Part shown: positions 54,250 to 63,108 of the stretch, in pieces | How positions within the stretch are numbered: the first letter of the stretch is position 1 | Layout: every line of letters begins with the position of its first letter | Source: Hymenobacter gelipurpurascens | GTDB lineage: Bacteria; Bacteroidota; Bacteroidia; Cytophagales; Hymenobacteraceae | Length of the DNA: 64,000 nt | Reading direction: 5' to 3' | Assembly: GCF_900187375.1 (NCBI RefSeq) | Contig: NZ_FYEW01000001.1 | Coordinates: 620,001-684,000, forward strand | Made by a program: the position numbers and the translations under genes | The notes under the pieces: model-generated | Database searches by the model: none | Seen by the model: only the letters and a program-made list of their open reading frames with translations | Told to the model about the DNA's origin: nothing

Positions 54250-55668
54250 ATGCTTCTTACGATTACCACCACTCACCAGCCCGCTACTGACCTGGGCTAT
54301 CTGCTGCACAAAAATCCGGCTCGTCTGCAAACGCTGGAAGTGGCCTACGGGCAGGCGCACATCTTTTATCCCGAGGCTACGCCGGAACGGTGCACGGCGG
54401 CCCTCCTACTTGATATCGACCCTATTGCCCTGGTGCGCAACCACCGTGGCCCGGCCGGCGACGGCTTTGCCCTGGAGCAATACGTCAACGACCGGCCCTA
54501 TGCTGCTTCTTCGTTTTTGAGTTCGGCTCTGTCCAAAGCGTTTAACACGGCCATGAACGGCACCTGCAAAGACCGCCCGGAACTGCCAGAGCTCCTGCTG
54601 CCCTTTGAGGCGACTGTGGCCGTGATGCCGGCCGCCAGCGTGGAGCAGCTGGAGCACCTGTTCGGGCCCCTGGGCTACGAGGTAGATGCGCAGGCCCACC
54701 CCCTGGACCCCACCATGCCGGAATGGGGAAACAGCCGCTACTTTACGCTGCGGTTGCGCCATGCGGCCCTGCGCCTGCGTGATCTGCTGACGCATCTCTA
54801 CGTGCTCATACCCGTCCTCGACAACAACAAACACTACTGGCTAGACCAGTCGGAGGCCGAAAAGCTGTTGCACCGGGGAGGGGAGTGGTTGCCGCAGCAT
54901 CCGGAGCGAGAGTACATTACCCGCCGCTACCTGCGGTTTGCGGAGCTGGTAAACCCCACGCTGGAGCGGCTACTGGCCTACGATGAGCTGGCCCCGGACG
55001 ATCAGACGTCAATGGAGCTGGCGGAAACGGCTGAAACCGAACCGGACGATGCGCAGGCAGCGGGCAAGCAACACCTGCACGACCTGCGCCTGGAACGCGT
55101 AGCCGAAGAAATCCGGCGCATAGGGGCGAAGCGGGTGCTGGACCTGGGCTGCGGGGAAGGTAAGCTGGTGCGCCGGTTGCTGAAGGTGGCGCACATCGAG
55201 CATATCCTGGCCCTGGATGTATCGTGGCGGGAGCTGGAGCGGGCCCAGCAGCGGCTGCACGTAAGAGAGATGCCTCCGCGCCAGCGCGAGCGGCTCACGC
55301 TTACCCAGGGCTCCCTGCTCTACCACGACCCGCGCCTGGCGGGCTACGATGCGGCCGCCGTAGTCGAGGTAATTGAGCACCTGGATGAAACCCGACTGGC
55401 GGCTTTCGAGCAGGTCGTATTTGCGCGAGCCCAGCCCGGCGCCGTACTCGTGACGACGCCAAACGCCGACTACAATCAGCGGTACGAAACCCTTTCCGCC
55501 GGCCAGTTCCGCCACTCCGACCACCGCTTTGAGTGGACGCGGGCCCAGTTTATCGAGTGGGCCACTGGTGTGGCTGCGCGCCACGGGTACCGGGTGCGAG
55601 TGGAGCCATTAGGCCCGGAAGCCGCGGAGGTAGGCGCGCCCTCGCAATTAGCGGTATTTGAGCGGTAG
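54250..55668 (+). CDS. hen1: Hen1 RNA 3'-terminal ribose 2'-O-methyltransferase
   Basis: A 472-residue bacterial Hen1. The N-terminal half (MLLTITTTHQPATDLGYLLHKNPARLQTLEVAYGQAHIFYPEATPERCTAALLLDIDP) is the bacterial-specific region that binds Pnkp. The C-terminal half is the methyltransferase: SAM site RVLDLGCGEGKL (about 295-306) and the metal-binding EVIEHLDE (Glu373, Glu376, His377) with FRHSDHRFEW. It methylates the 3'-terminal 2'-OH of a cleaved RNA before ligation, protecting the repaired site. The Pnkp gene follows on the same strand after 117 bases. Start at ATG 54250 matches the family; the frame is open from 54088. Confidence 0.95.
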   Translation: MLLTITTTHQPATDLGYLLHKNPARLQTLEVAYGQAHIFYPEATPERCTAALLLDIDPIALVRNHRGPAGDGFALEQYVNDRPYAASSFLSSALSKAFNTAMNGTCKDRPELPELLLPFEATVAVMPAASVEQLEHLFGPLGYEVDAQAHPLDPTMPEWGNSRYFTLRLRHAALRLRDLLTHLYVLIPVLDNNKHYWLDQSEAEKLLHRGGEWLPQHPEREYITRRYLRFAELVNPTLERLLAYDELAPDDQTSMELAETAETEPDDAQAAGKQHLHDLRLERVAEEIRRIGAKRVLDLGCGEGKLVRRLLKVAHIEHILALDVSWRELERAQQRLHVREMPPRQRERLTLTQGSLLYHDPRLAGYDAAAVVEVIEHLDETRLAAFEQVVFARAQPGAVLVTTPNADYNQRYETLSAGQFRHSDHRFEWTRAQFIEWATGVAARHGYRVRVEPLGPEAAEVGAPSQLAVFER

Positions 55669-55785
55669 AGCAGCAGCTGGCGCAATGCTTCCCCGGGAAC
55701 AAGTGCTGAAAGGCGTGGCCTAGGCCTGTTCGGGTGCGTGCGCAATCCACTGTATCTGCCCGTTTTCTTTCCTGATTATACGATT

Positions 55786-58386
55786 ATGTCTTTGCATACT
55801 CTTAAGCTGCCCGAACTCTCGCTGGTGCTTCTCATTGGCACATCCGGAGCCGGTAAATCTACCTTTGCCCGACGGCTGTTTCAGGCCACCGAAATAGTAT
55901 CCTCGGACCAGTGCCGGGCGCTGGTGGCCGATGACGAGAACGACCAATCGGCCACGCCCGAGGCATTTGCCCTGCTGCACTACCTGGTAGGCCTACGCCT
56001 TAAGCGCGGCCTGCTCACGGTGGTTGATGCCACCAACGTGCAGGCTAAGGCCCGCAAAACCCTCGTGCAGCTGGCCCGCGACTACCACGTGCTGCCCACC
56101 GCCATCATTCTGGATGTGCCCGACCGCCTGGCCGAAGACCGCAACCGCCAGCGCATTGAGCGCCAGCACATGGGCCGCCACGTGGTGCCGCAGCAGCGCC
56201 AGCAGCTGCGCCGCTCTCTCAAAACGCTGAAGCAGGAAGGTTTCAGGCACGTTTACCACCTGCACGGCTCCGAGGAAATTGATGCGGTACAAACTATCAT
56301 TAGGGACCCACTCTACAGCAACCGCAAGCAGGATAGCGGTCCTTTTGACATCATCGGCGACGTGCACGGCTGCTACGAGGAGCTGGTCCAGCTGCTGACT
56401 GGCCTAGGCTATGCGGTGGAGACCGAAGAGCGGAAGGATCTGCGCGACCTGGGAGTGCGCGTGACGGCACCTGTGGGCCGCCGGGCGCTGTTCCTGGGCG
56501 ACCTGGTAGACCGTGGCCCCGCCTCGCCGCAGGTGCTGCGCCTAGTGATGCACATGGTGCAGAGTGGCCTAGCGCTGTGCGTGCCCGGCAATCACGATAT
56601 CAAACTGCTGCGCTACCTCAACGGCAAAACCGTAAATGAGCAGCATGGCTTTGCGGAAACAGTAGCGCAGCTTGCTACCGAGCCCGACTCGTTCAAGAGC
56701 CAGGTGCGGCAGTTTCTGGACGGCCTCGTGAGCCACTACGTGCTGGATGGCGGTAAGCTGGTGGTGGCCCACGCCGGCATGCGCGAAGAAATGCAGGGCC
56801 GCGGCTCCGGCGCCGTGCGGGCCTTTGCGCTGTTCGGGGAAACAACCGGCGAAATCGATGAGTTTGGCTTGCCGGTGCGCTACAACTGGGCCTCGGAGTA
56901 CCGGGGGCGCGCTATGGTGGTGTATGGCCACACGCCCGTACCGGACCCCGAGTGGCTCAACAATACGATTGATATTGATACCGGCTGCGTATTCGGGGGC
57001 CGCCTCACGGCCCTGCGCTACCCCGAGCGGGAACTGATTTCCGTGCCCGCCACACAGGTGTACTGCGAGCCCGTCCGCCCGCTGCGCCCCGCAGAAGTGG
57101 CCGCAGATGCCGCCCAACTCACGGCCCAGCAGCAGCACGACGATCTGCTCGACATTCGGGACGTAACCGGCAAACAGATTATCAAGACGCGCCTGCTGCC
57201 CTCCGTGACCATTCGGGAGGAAAACGCCACGGCGGCGCTGGAGGTCATGAGCCGCTTCGCCCTGAACCCGAAGTGGCTGCTCTACCTGCCGCCCACCATG
57301 AGCCCCTCCGAAACCAGCGCCCTCCCCGATATGCTGGAGCACCCCACCGAAGCCTTCGACTACTTCCGTCGGCAAGGCCTGGAACGGGTGGTCTGTGAGG
57401 AAAAGCATATGGGCAGCCGCGTGGTAGTGGTGCTGGCCAGGGATAAGGACACTGCGCGCCGCCGCTTTGGGGTGGTAGGCGAGGGGCCGGGCAAGTGCTA
57501 TACCCGCACTGGCCGCAACTTCTTCACGGATACTGGCCTAGAAGCCGCTTTCCTGACGCGCCTGCAGGAGGCCCTGACCACGGCTGGCTTCTGGGAGAAG
57601 TTCCACACCGACTGGATCTGCCTGGATGCCGAGCTGCTGCCGTGGTCGGCGAAGGCGCAGGAGCTGATCAAGAATCAATACGCCGCCGTAGCCGCTGCCG
57701 CCACGGCCGCCCTGCCTGAGGTTGCGGCTGTGCTCACGCAAGCCACCGCACGTGGCCTAGAGGGCGTAGAGGCGCTGTTGGCGCGTACCTCGGCCCGCCA
57801 AGCCGCCGCTCAGCACTACGCCGAGGCCTACCGCCGCTACTGCTGGCCCGTAGAAAGCCTTGCGGATTTGCGGCTGGCGCCCTTCCACCTGCTTGCTACG
57901 GAGGGCCGCACTTACTTCGATAAGGACCACGCCTGGCACATGGAAACCCTGCGTGCCATTTGCCTCGCCGATGAAGGCCTGCTCCGCGCCACGCCCTACC
58001 GGGTGGTGCATCTGCAGGATATAGCCGATGTGGAAGCTGCCACCCAGTGGTGGACCGACCTCACCGCGGCCGGCGGCGAAGGCATGGTAGTCAAGCCCTA
58101 TGATTTCATCCCGGGGGGCCGCCAAAATCTGGTGCAGCCGGCTCTGAAGTGCCGCGGCCGGGAATATCTGCGCATCATCTACGGCCCCGACTACCTGCTG
58201 CCCGGCAACCTGGAGCGCCTGCGCGAGCGGGCCGTGAAAAGCAAGCGTAACCTGGCCCTGCGCGAATTTGCCCTCGGCGTAGAAGGCCTGGAGCGGTTTG
58301 TGGCCGGCGCCCCGCTACGGGAAGTGCACCAATGCGTATTCGGGGTGCTGGCCCTGGAAAGCGAGGCCGTGGACCCGCGGTTGTAA
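55786..58386 (+). CDS. pnkp: Pnkp polynucleotide kinase-phosphatase-ligase
   Basis: An 866-residue RNA repair enzyme with three domains. Kinase: P-loop GTSGAGKST (Lys24, Ser25), about 1-170. Phosphatase: FDIIGDVHGCYEE (Asp188-His194), LGDLVDRG and VPGNHDIKLL, about 185-400. Ligase-like adenylyltransferase: EEKHMGSRV (Lys540) and GEGMVVKPYDF, about 480-866. It heals RNA ends (5' kinase, 2',3' phosphatase) and, with Hen1, seals them. Start at ATG 55786 is set by the family. In the gap from hen1 lies TGGCCTAGGCCT at 55716, and two more motif copies sit within the gene. A decayed copy of the 3' end lies at 59340-59474. Confidence 0.95.
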   Translation: MSLHTLKLPELSLVLLIGTSGAGKSTFARRLFQATEIVSSDQCRALVADDENDQSATPEAFALLHYLVGLRLKRGLLTVVDATNVQAKARKTLVQLARDYHVLPTAIILDVPDRLAEDRNRQRIERQHMGRHVVPQQRQQLRRSLKTLKQEGFRHVYHLHGSEEIDAVQTIIRDPLYSNRKQDSGPFDIIGDVHGCYEELVQLLTGLGYAVETEERKDLRDLGVRVTAPVGRRALFLGDLVDRGPASPQVLRLVMHMVQSGLALCVPGNHDIKLLRYLNGKTVNEQHGFAETVAQLATEPDSFKSQVRQFLDGLVSHYVLDGGKLVVAHAGMREEMQGRGSGAVRAFALFGETTGEIDEFGLPVRYNWASEYRGRAMVVYGHTPVPDPEWLNNTIDIDTGCVFGGRLTALRYPERELISVPATQVYCEPVRPLRPAEVAADAAQLTAQQQHDDLLDIRDVTGKQIIKTRLLPSVTIREENATAALEVMSRFALNPKWLLYLPPTMSPSETSALPDMLEHPTEAFDYFRRQGLERVVCEEKHMGSRVVVVLARDKDTARRRFGVVGEGPGKCYTRTGRNFFTDTGLEAAFLTRLQEALTTAGFWEKFHTDWICLDAELLPWSAKAQELIKNQYAAVAAAATAALPEVAAVLTQATARGLEGVEALLARTSARQAAAQHYAEAYRRYCWPVESLADLRLAPFHLLATEGRTYFDKDHAWHMETLRAICLADEGLLRATPYRVVHLQDIADVEAATQWWTDLTAAGGEGMVVKPYDFIPGGRQNLVQPALKCRGREYLRIIYGPDYLLPGNLERLRERAVKSKRNLALREFALGVEGLERFVAGAPLREVHQCVFGVLALESEAVDPRL

Positions 58387-58466
58387 GGCATGAGCCCGTC
58401 CGGATTTAGTTGGGCTTAATTACCAGAGTATGCTTTCCTTGTAGTCATTCATTACTTTGCCCCTAT

Positions 58467-59255
58467 ATGAAACAGCTTCACCTTGTGGTTCTTACCATTC
58501 TCGTAGCGTTTGGGTTAAGTAAAGGACCTGCTGCGGCCGGCACCCTGGCGGCGCGGCCCGCCTATATGGAGCTTAAGGTATATCACCTCAAAACCAGCCG
58601 GCAGGAAGCGGTAATTGACAGTTTCTTACAGCACCAGTATATGCCGGCGCTGCGCGCCGCTGGTATTGCTACTATTGGCGTATTCAAACCCATTGGCAAC
58701 GATACGGCCGCTGACAGACGGATCTACGTTCTGACTCCTTACTCATCCTGGAAGCAGTGGGAGAACGTGGCCAAGGAAACTACCACGAAACTGGTGGCCG
58801 CCGGGGGCGCTTACGTAAATACCGCCCACAACAATCCGGCCTACAGCCGCCTGGAAACGGTTTTCATCAAGCCTTTCGAGCAGATGACCAGCTTAATGAC
58901 CCCGCGGCTCAATGCCCCCAAGAACGAACGCGTGTATGAATTGCGGAGCTACGAAGGAGCCAGCGAGAAGATATTCCGCAATAAAGTCCAGATGTTTAAT
59001 GCAGGCGGGGAAATCAAGCTATTCGCTCGACTAGACTTCAACGCCGTTTTCTACGGAGAAGTAATCTTCGGCTCGAAAATGCCGAACCTGTTATACATGA
59101 CCACTTTTGCTAACATGCAAGCCCGCGAAGCGCATTGGAAAGCCTTCGGTAGCGACCCTGAGTGGAAAAAGCTGTCCAGCCTGCCCGAGTACCAGAACAA
59201 CGTGTCACACATCGACATCGTTTTTCTGCGCCAAACTGAGTATTCGGGCCTTTAG
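58467..59255 (+). CDS. Exported NIPSNAP-family protein
   Basis: A 262-residue protein with a signal peptide (MKQLHLVVLTILVAFGLSKGPAAAG). The mature part has two ferredoxin-like NIPSNAP repeats: MELKVYHLKTSRQEAVIDSFLQHQYMPALRAAGIATIGVFKPIGND and VYELRSYEGASEKIFRNKVQMFNAGGEIKLFARLDF. The second ends with SDPEWKKLSSLPEYQNNVSHIDIVFLRQ. NIPSNAP domains bind other proteins or small ligands; the exported Bacteroidota form has no known function. ATG at 58467 is chosen because the signal peptide begins there. Confidence 0.88.
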   Translation: MKQLHLVVLTILVAFGLSKGPAAAGTLAARPAYMELKVYHLKTSRQEAVIDSFLQHQYMPALRAAGIATIGVFKPIGNDTAADRRIYVLTPYSSWKQWENVAKETTTKLVAAGGAYVNTAHNNPAYSRLETVFIKPFEQMTSLMTPRLNAPKNERVYELRSYEGASEKIFRNKVQMFNAGGEIKLFARLDFNAVFYGEVIFGSKMPNLLYMTTFANMQAREAHWKAFGSDPEWKKLSSLPEYQNNVSHIDIVFLRQTEYSGL

Positions 59256-59339
59256 AGTAAGGGAGGGATAATTCCTTCTGTCATAGCCTGATTCATGCTT
59301 AGCAGCTTCGGGCGTGCTCTAGGCCACTGGAATGCCGAG

Positions 59340-59474
59340 CTGGGCCTGAGGCCAGTTTGCCGTCTTGGTAGAATCCCTGGAATGGTTTGTGGCCAGCACG
59401 CCGCTAAGGGGGTACACCACTTCGTGTGCGGGGTACTGGCGCTGGAGAAATAGAACTTGGGCCGACGGTTGTAG
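59340..59474 (+). pseudogene. Decayed fragment of the Pnkp 3' end
   Basis: About 135 bases align, by eye, with the last 135 bases of the Pnkp gene (58252-58385). Both contain TGGTTTGTGGCC / CGGTTTGTGGCC-like sequence coding L-E-x-F-V-A-x-x-P-L-R, then V-H-x-x-V-x-G-V-L-A-L-E, and both end CGGTTGTA. One inserted base (near 59353), one deleted base (near 59408) and an in-frame TAG after LALEK destroy the reading frame. It is therefore a remnant of a second Pnkp-like gene or of a duplication. It lies between the NIPSNAP gene and the S41 peptidase gene. Confidence 0.75.
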
Positions 59475-59483
59475 GTAATCAGA

Positions 59484-59524
59484 AAGGGCAGGTAGCTAGC
59501 CCCGTGGCATTACTACCTGCCCTT
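59484..59524. terminator. Hairpin overlapping the S41 peptidase stop
   Basis: AAGGGCAGGTA (59484-59494) pairs perfectly with TACCTGCCCTT (59514-59524). The right arm contains the stop codon of the S41 gene on the minus strand. Confidence 0.65.
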
Positions 59525-60553
59525 AGGTTTCTTCAGCCACTTCAGCGCCGCAGCTACTTTGGTGTCTTTGTTGAGGTCCGTGAAATTGTCACCGCCGCTG
59601 ATGAGCACATCGGGGGTAAGGTGGGACTTGTAAGCCACTTGGTTGCGGTCGGCGTCTTGCAGGCCGGCAATGGTGAGGTACGACGTGCCGCTGATGCGGT
59701 AGCTTTCATTGGCGGTGGTAGCGCCGTAGGTAGGCTCACCGAAAAAGCGGGTATTGGGCCTCCCTTTCAGACTTATGGCTACAATTTCACCGGAGCTGGC
59801 CGTTCGGCCGCTGAGCAGCACGGCAATGGGTTTATCGGTGCGCTGGGCAGGGCAGCGGTTCTGCAGGGTAGTCACGCGCATAGTATCCATATAGAAGTTG
59901 CCCTGCCGGAGGTACCACTGCTGATCGGGCTTGCCATCCTTGTCCACGAAGCCGCCCAGGTGGCCATCACCCAGCAACGGCGCAATGCCGGCCAACATGG
60001 GCGCCATGGCACCGCCGTCGTTCAGGCGCAGGTCAATAATCCAGGACTTGGCTTTGTCGGGGTTGATGCGGCAGAGAGAATCCTGCACCACTTTGGCTGC
60101 GTCGCGCATAGCTTGCAGGCTGCCTCCGGCATTTATGCCCGGCAGCTGAATGTAGCCCACATTGCCGGGCAGCATCTTCACCAGCACACCGGGCTTTTTG
60201 GCCAGTGCTTCTTTCACGGCCACATTGGAGTAGGCCGGGCGCGCTGTATTACGCCACTTGTAGGTTTTGCCTTGGTAGGTCAGCCAGCCGTGGTCATCCT
60301 TCAGCTGTTCAAATACATACGGATAAATTGGCAGCAACTCCCGCACCGACTGCGCCCCTTGAGCTTTCTGGTACACCGTCTGGCGCAGCTGCGGCCAGTC
60401 TACAGTGCCACGCTCCAGCGAATACATCTCCAGCAACGCCAGGCTCTTATCCAGGAAGGTTTTAACGGAATCGGGGAGCGAGGCCGGTACTGTTTGGCAA
60501 TGGGCCGTGTGGGTAGCAACGAATAGCAGCACGAGTAATCCTGGTTTCTTCAT
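59513..60553 (-). CDS. S41 family peptidase
   Basis: A 346-residue exported protein (signal peptide MKKPGLLVLLFVATHTAHCQ). The catalytic region of the S41 (C-terminal processing/tricorn-like) family is visible: GNVGYIQLPGINAGG, WIIDLRLNDGGAMAPMLAGIAPLLGDG, then VLLSGRTASSGEIVAISLKGRPNTRFFGEPTYGATTANE, where the Ser of ASSGE is the nucleophile. There is no PDZ domain, so it is the short TSP-like form. Substrate unknown. It is convergent with the NIPSNAP gene and 49 bases before the HEAT-repeat gene on the same strand. Confidence 0.88.
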   Translation of the reverse strand: MKKPGLLVLLFVATHTAHCQTVPASLPDSVKTFLDKSLALLEMYSLERGTVDWPQLRQTVYQKAQGAQSVRELLPIYPYVFEQLKDDHGWLTYQGKTYKWRNTARPAYSNVAVKEALAKKPGVLVKMLPGNVGYIQLPGINAGGSLQAMRDAAKVVQDSLCRINPDKAKSWIIDLRLNDGGAMAPMLAGIAPLLGDGHLGGFVDKDGKPDQQWYLRQGNFYMDTMRVTTLQNRCPAQRTDKPIAVLLSGRTASSGEIVAISLKGRPNTRFFGEPTYGATTANESYRISGTSYLTIAGLQDADRNQVAYKSHLTPDVLISGGDNFTDLNKDTKVAAALKWLKKPKGR

Positions 60554-60602
60554 GCCGGGAAGATGCAGGTTACTGACAAATGGTTGGTTGCAAGGTTAAT
60601 GT

Positions 60603-61268
60603 TTAAAGTTTATTTCGATTGTCGAGCAATTCCAGATATCGACCAAGCCACTCTTTTCCCTCTCTCGTGGTTTCTAATTCCAAGAAGTCCTGAGCTACTA
60701 CTTGCAGTTCCCCATAAACGGGTTCAAAATTATAGGATTCAGCATCTAATCGATGAAAGGGTCTGAGAGGACACATACCCATCAATGCGTTCAATGCAGC
60801 ATTCCGAATTTGAGGGTTGATATTGCTGAGTTGAGCGCGTACGGTATCAACTACCAAGGCCGGATATTGGCGAATGTGTGCATTCTTGCCCAGCGCCCAA
60901 ATACCCATTTCCAGGTGATTGTCATCCGTACTTTGAAGGATATACTCAATCAATATCCGCACTGAATCTGGTCCGGTAATGCTAAGTCCCCAGATAGCTC
61001 TGTCGACTATAGGCCCATGATTAGTGGTAAGCAGAGCTACAAGTTGAGGCGTAAGCAATACTGCGTCCTGGTGCACTGCGTGTGGATATTTCTTCACCAG
61101 AATGTCAAGGCTAAGGAACACCACACTATCATCTTGGCTGGTCAGATTTGCCAGCAAAAGCGGATAGACCTCGGGTGAGGGGGCCTCGCTTAGCAAATTT
61201 CTCAAAACGGCTAATTGCTCTTCTATGGTCTTGGAAGACAAGCGGCGTATTACTTCCTGTGTATCCAT
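60603..61268 (-). CDS. HEAT-repeat-like protein
   Basis: A 221-residue all-helical soluble protein. Repeating helix pairs are visible (YPLLLANLTSQDDSVVFLSLDILVKKY; LLTTNHGPIVDRAIWGLSITG; SVRILIEYILQSTDDNHLEMGIWALGKN; VRAQLSNINPQIRNAALNALMGM), with the spacing of HEAT repeats. This fold binds other proteins. No catalytic site. It is slightly more AT-rich than its neighbours. It lies 18 bases before the M28 peptidase stop, on the same strand; function unknown. Confidence 0.78.
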   Translation of the reverse strand: MDTQEVIRRLSSKTIEEQLAVLRNLLSEAPSPEVYPLLLANLTSQDDSVVFLSLDILVKKYPHAVHQDAVLLTPQLVALLTTNHGPIVDRAIWGLSITGPDSVRILIEYILQSTDDNHLEMGIWALGKNAHIRQYPALVVDTVRAQLSNINPQIRNAALNALMGMCPLRPFHRLDAESYNFEPVYGELQVVAQDFLELETTREGKEWLGRYLELLDNRNKL

Positions 61269-61286
61269 GCAATAAGGTGTACGCGT

Positions 61287-63011
61287 CTACTTGCGACCCA
61301 TACTCTTAGCCCGAGCGCCCTTGAACTCCGAGCCGGCGCGCCACTGCGGGAACGTGGTTTCGCTGGCCAGGCGCTGGCCTACGCGGAAGTAGAGCTGGGC
61401 ATCCTGGGCAATGCCGCTCAGGTCCCAGCTGGGGTCGAACTGGTCGGCGGGCTTGTGGTACATGTTGGTGGTGTAGTTCTGGCGCTGTTTGGCAATGGCT
61501 TCCTTGCCGCCGGTGCGGCTCTCGAAACCGCCGCTGGCGTAGAGCGAGGGCACGCCCACGTGGGCAAAGCTGAAGTGGTCGGAGCGGTAGAACATGCCCG
61601 TTTCGGGCGTTTGGTCGGGCAGCACGTAGCGGTCCTGTTCCTTGGCGGCGGCGCGGGCGTAGTCCTCCAGCTCCGACTGTCCGTAGCCGATAACGGTGAG
61701 GTCCTTCATCTGGCCGTAGGGCCAGAGCATGTCCATATTCAGGTCCGCTACAGTCTTGTTGAGCGGGAAGGGCGGGTGCTGGACGTAGTAGGCCGAGCCC
61801 AGCAGGCCTTGCTCTTCGCCGGTTACCGCCAGAAACACGATGCTGCGCTGGGGCTTCTCTTTGGCCTGCTGGAAGGCTTCCGCAATGCTGAGCAGCGCCG
61901 CTAGGCCAGTACCATCATCCACGGCCCCGTTATAGATAGAGTCGCCGGCAATGGCTTTGCCTACCCCAAAATGGTCCCAGTGGGCTGAGTAGATGATATA
62001 TTCCTCGGGGCGAGTGGTGCCGGGCAGTACGGCCAGCACGTTGCGCGAAGTCTGGCGCCGCAGCTTGTTCTGGATGCTGCCCGTGAGCGTAAGCCCACCG
62101 AGTGACCTAGCCCGGAAGCCCTTGGTGTTCGCGGCGGCGTAGAGCTGGTCGTAGTTCTGGCCGGCCGCCTGAAACAGCTTTTTAGCCGCATCTAGAGTCA
62201 GCCAGCCTTCCAGGGCACACTTGTCGGCGCCTTTGTTGGCGGTTTGGGCGCGCAGCTTGGGGCTGACGGCCCCGCTCAGCACCACCGACCATGGGTAAGC
62301 TGCGGGCTTCGTATCGTGCACGATGAGCAGGCCGGCGGCACCGTGGCGGGCGGCTTCCTCGTATTTGTAGGTCCAGCGGCCGTAGTAGGTCATGGCCTTG
62401 CCGTTGAACAGGGTCGTGTCGTTGCCCGCATTGCCGGGGTCATTCACCAGCACTACCACAGTTTTGCCTTTCACATCGAGGCCGGCGTAGTCATCCCAGC
62501 CGTATTCGGGCGCTACTACGCCGTAGCCAGCAAACACCAGCTCGGAGTTCGTGACGGCTACCTGGGGCTGCTCCCGTTGGGTGAAGGCCACAAAATCGGT
62601 CTTGTACTGGAAACTCAACATCTGTCCTTTGCCTTTGATTTGCAGAGTGGGGCTGGGTGTGCCTGTGATTTCTACCAGCGGCACCGGCTGGAAGTAAGAG
62701 CCATCGGGGCCGGACTTCAGGCCCAGGCGCTTGAACTCATCGGCCAGATACTTCGTGCTCCGCTCTTCGCCCACAGTAAACGGCTTGCGACCCAACATCT
62801 CATCCGAGGAAATAGCCTGCAGATACTTACTGATGCTGGCCGCCGTGATGGCTGGCGCAGCTGCGGAAGATGCCGCCGTTGTCTCGGGCGTGTTGTCAGA
62901 AGTGGAAGCAGCTGTGTTGTCCGACTGAGATTGACAGCCCGACAGGCCTAGGCCTAGCATGAAAGCCGCCGCTAGCGGGCGGGCAGGAGAGGGCAAGAAG
63001 GGGAGAACCAT
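61287..63011 (-). CDS. M28 family metallopeptidase lipoprotein
   Basis: A 574-residue lipoprotein (LAAAFMLGLGLSGCQSQ; lipobox LSGC, Cys about 26), followed by a Ser/Thr/Ala-rich linker. A protease-associated domain is inserted (GYGVVAPEYGWDDYAGLDVKGKTVVVLVNDPG ... AAGLLIVHD). The catalytic M28 domain shows IIYSAHWDHFGVG, GAVDDGTGLAALLSIAEAF, TGEEQGLLGS, LNMDM and FYRSDHFSFAHVGVPSLY, which supply the two-zinc site. It should remove amino acids from peptides at the cell surface. Start ATG 63011. Convergent overlap is absent. Confidence 0.92.
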   Translation of the reverse strand: MVLPFLPSPARPLAAAFMLGLGLSGCQSQSDNTAASTSDNTPETTAASSAAAPAITAASISKYLQAISSDEMLGRKPFTVGEERSTKYLADEFKRLGLKSGPDGSYFQPVPLVEITGTPSPTLQIKGKGQMLSFQYKTDFVAFTQREQPQVAVTNSELVFAGYGVVAPEYGWDDYAGLDVKGKTVVVLVNDPGNAGNDTTLFNGKAMTYYGRWTYKYEEAARHGAAGLLIVHDTKPAAYPWSVVLSGAVSPKLRAQTANKGADKCALEGWLTLDAAKKLFQAAGQNYDQLYAAANTKGFRARSLGGLTLTGSIQNKLRRQTSRNVLAVLPGTTRPEEYIIYSAHWDHFGVGKAIAGDSIYNGAVDDGTGLAALLSIAEAFQQAKEKPQRSIVFLAVTGEEQGLLGSAYYVQHPPFPLNKTVADLNMDMLWPYGQMKDLTVIGYGQSELEDYARAAAKEQDRYVLPDQTPETGMFYRSDHFSFAHVGVPSLYASGGFESRTGGKEAIAKQRQNYTTNMYHKPADQFDPSWDLSGIAQDAQLYFRVGQRLASETTFPQWRAGSEFKGARAKSMGRK

Positions 63012-63108
63012 CAGGAAATTCTGGTTTCTGGTGGAGCCGTCACCGGCAATGGAGTAGCGAGGAGTGGCCTAGGATGCCGGTAATGTAAGGCATTGAGCGG
63101 TTGCAGCG

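Noticed and set aside
59426..60526. A 366-codon plus-strand frame opposite the S41 peptidase gene
   Set aside because: Antisense shadow of a gene with clear signal peptide and catalytic motifs.
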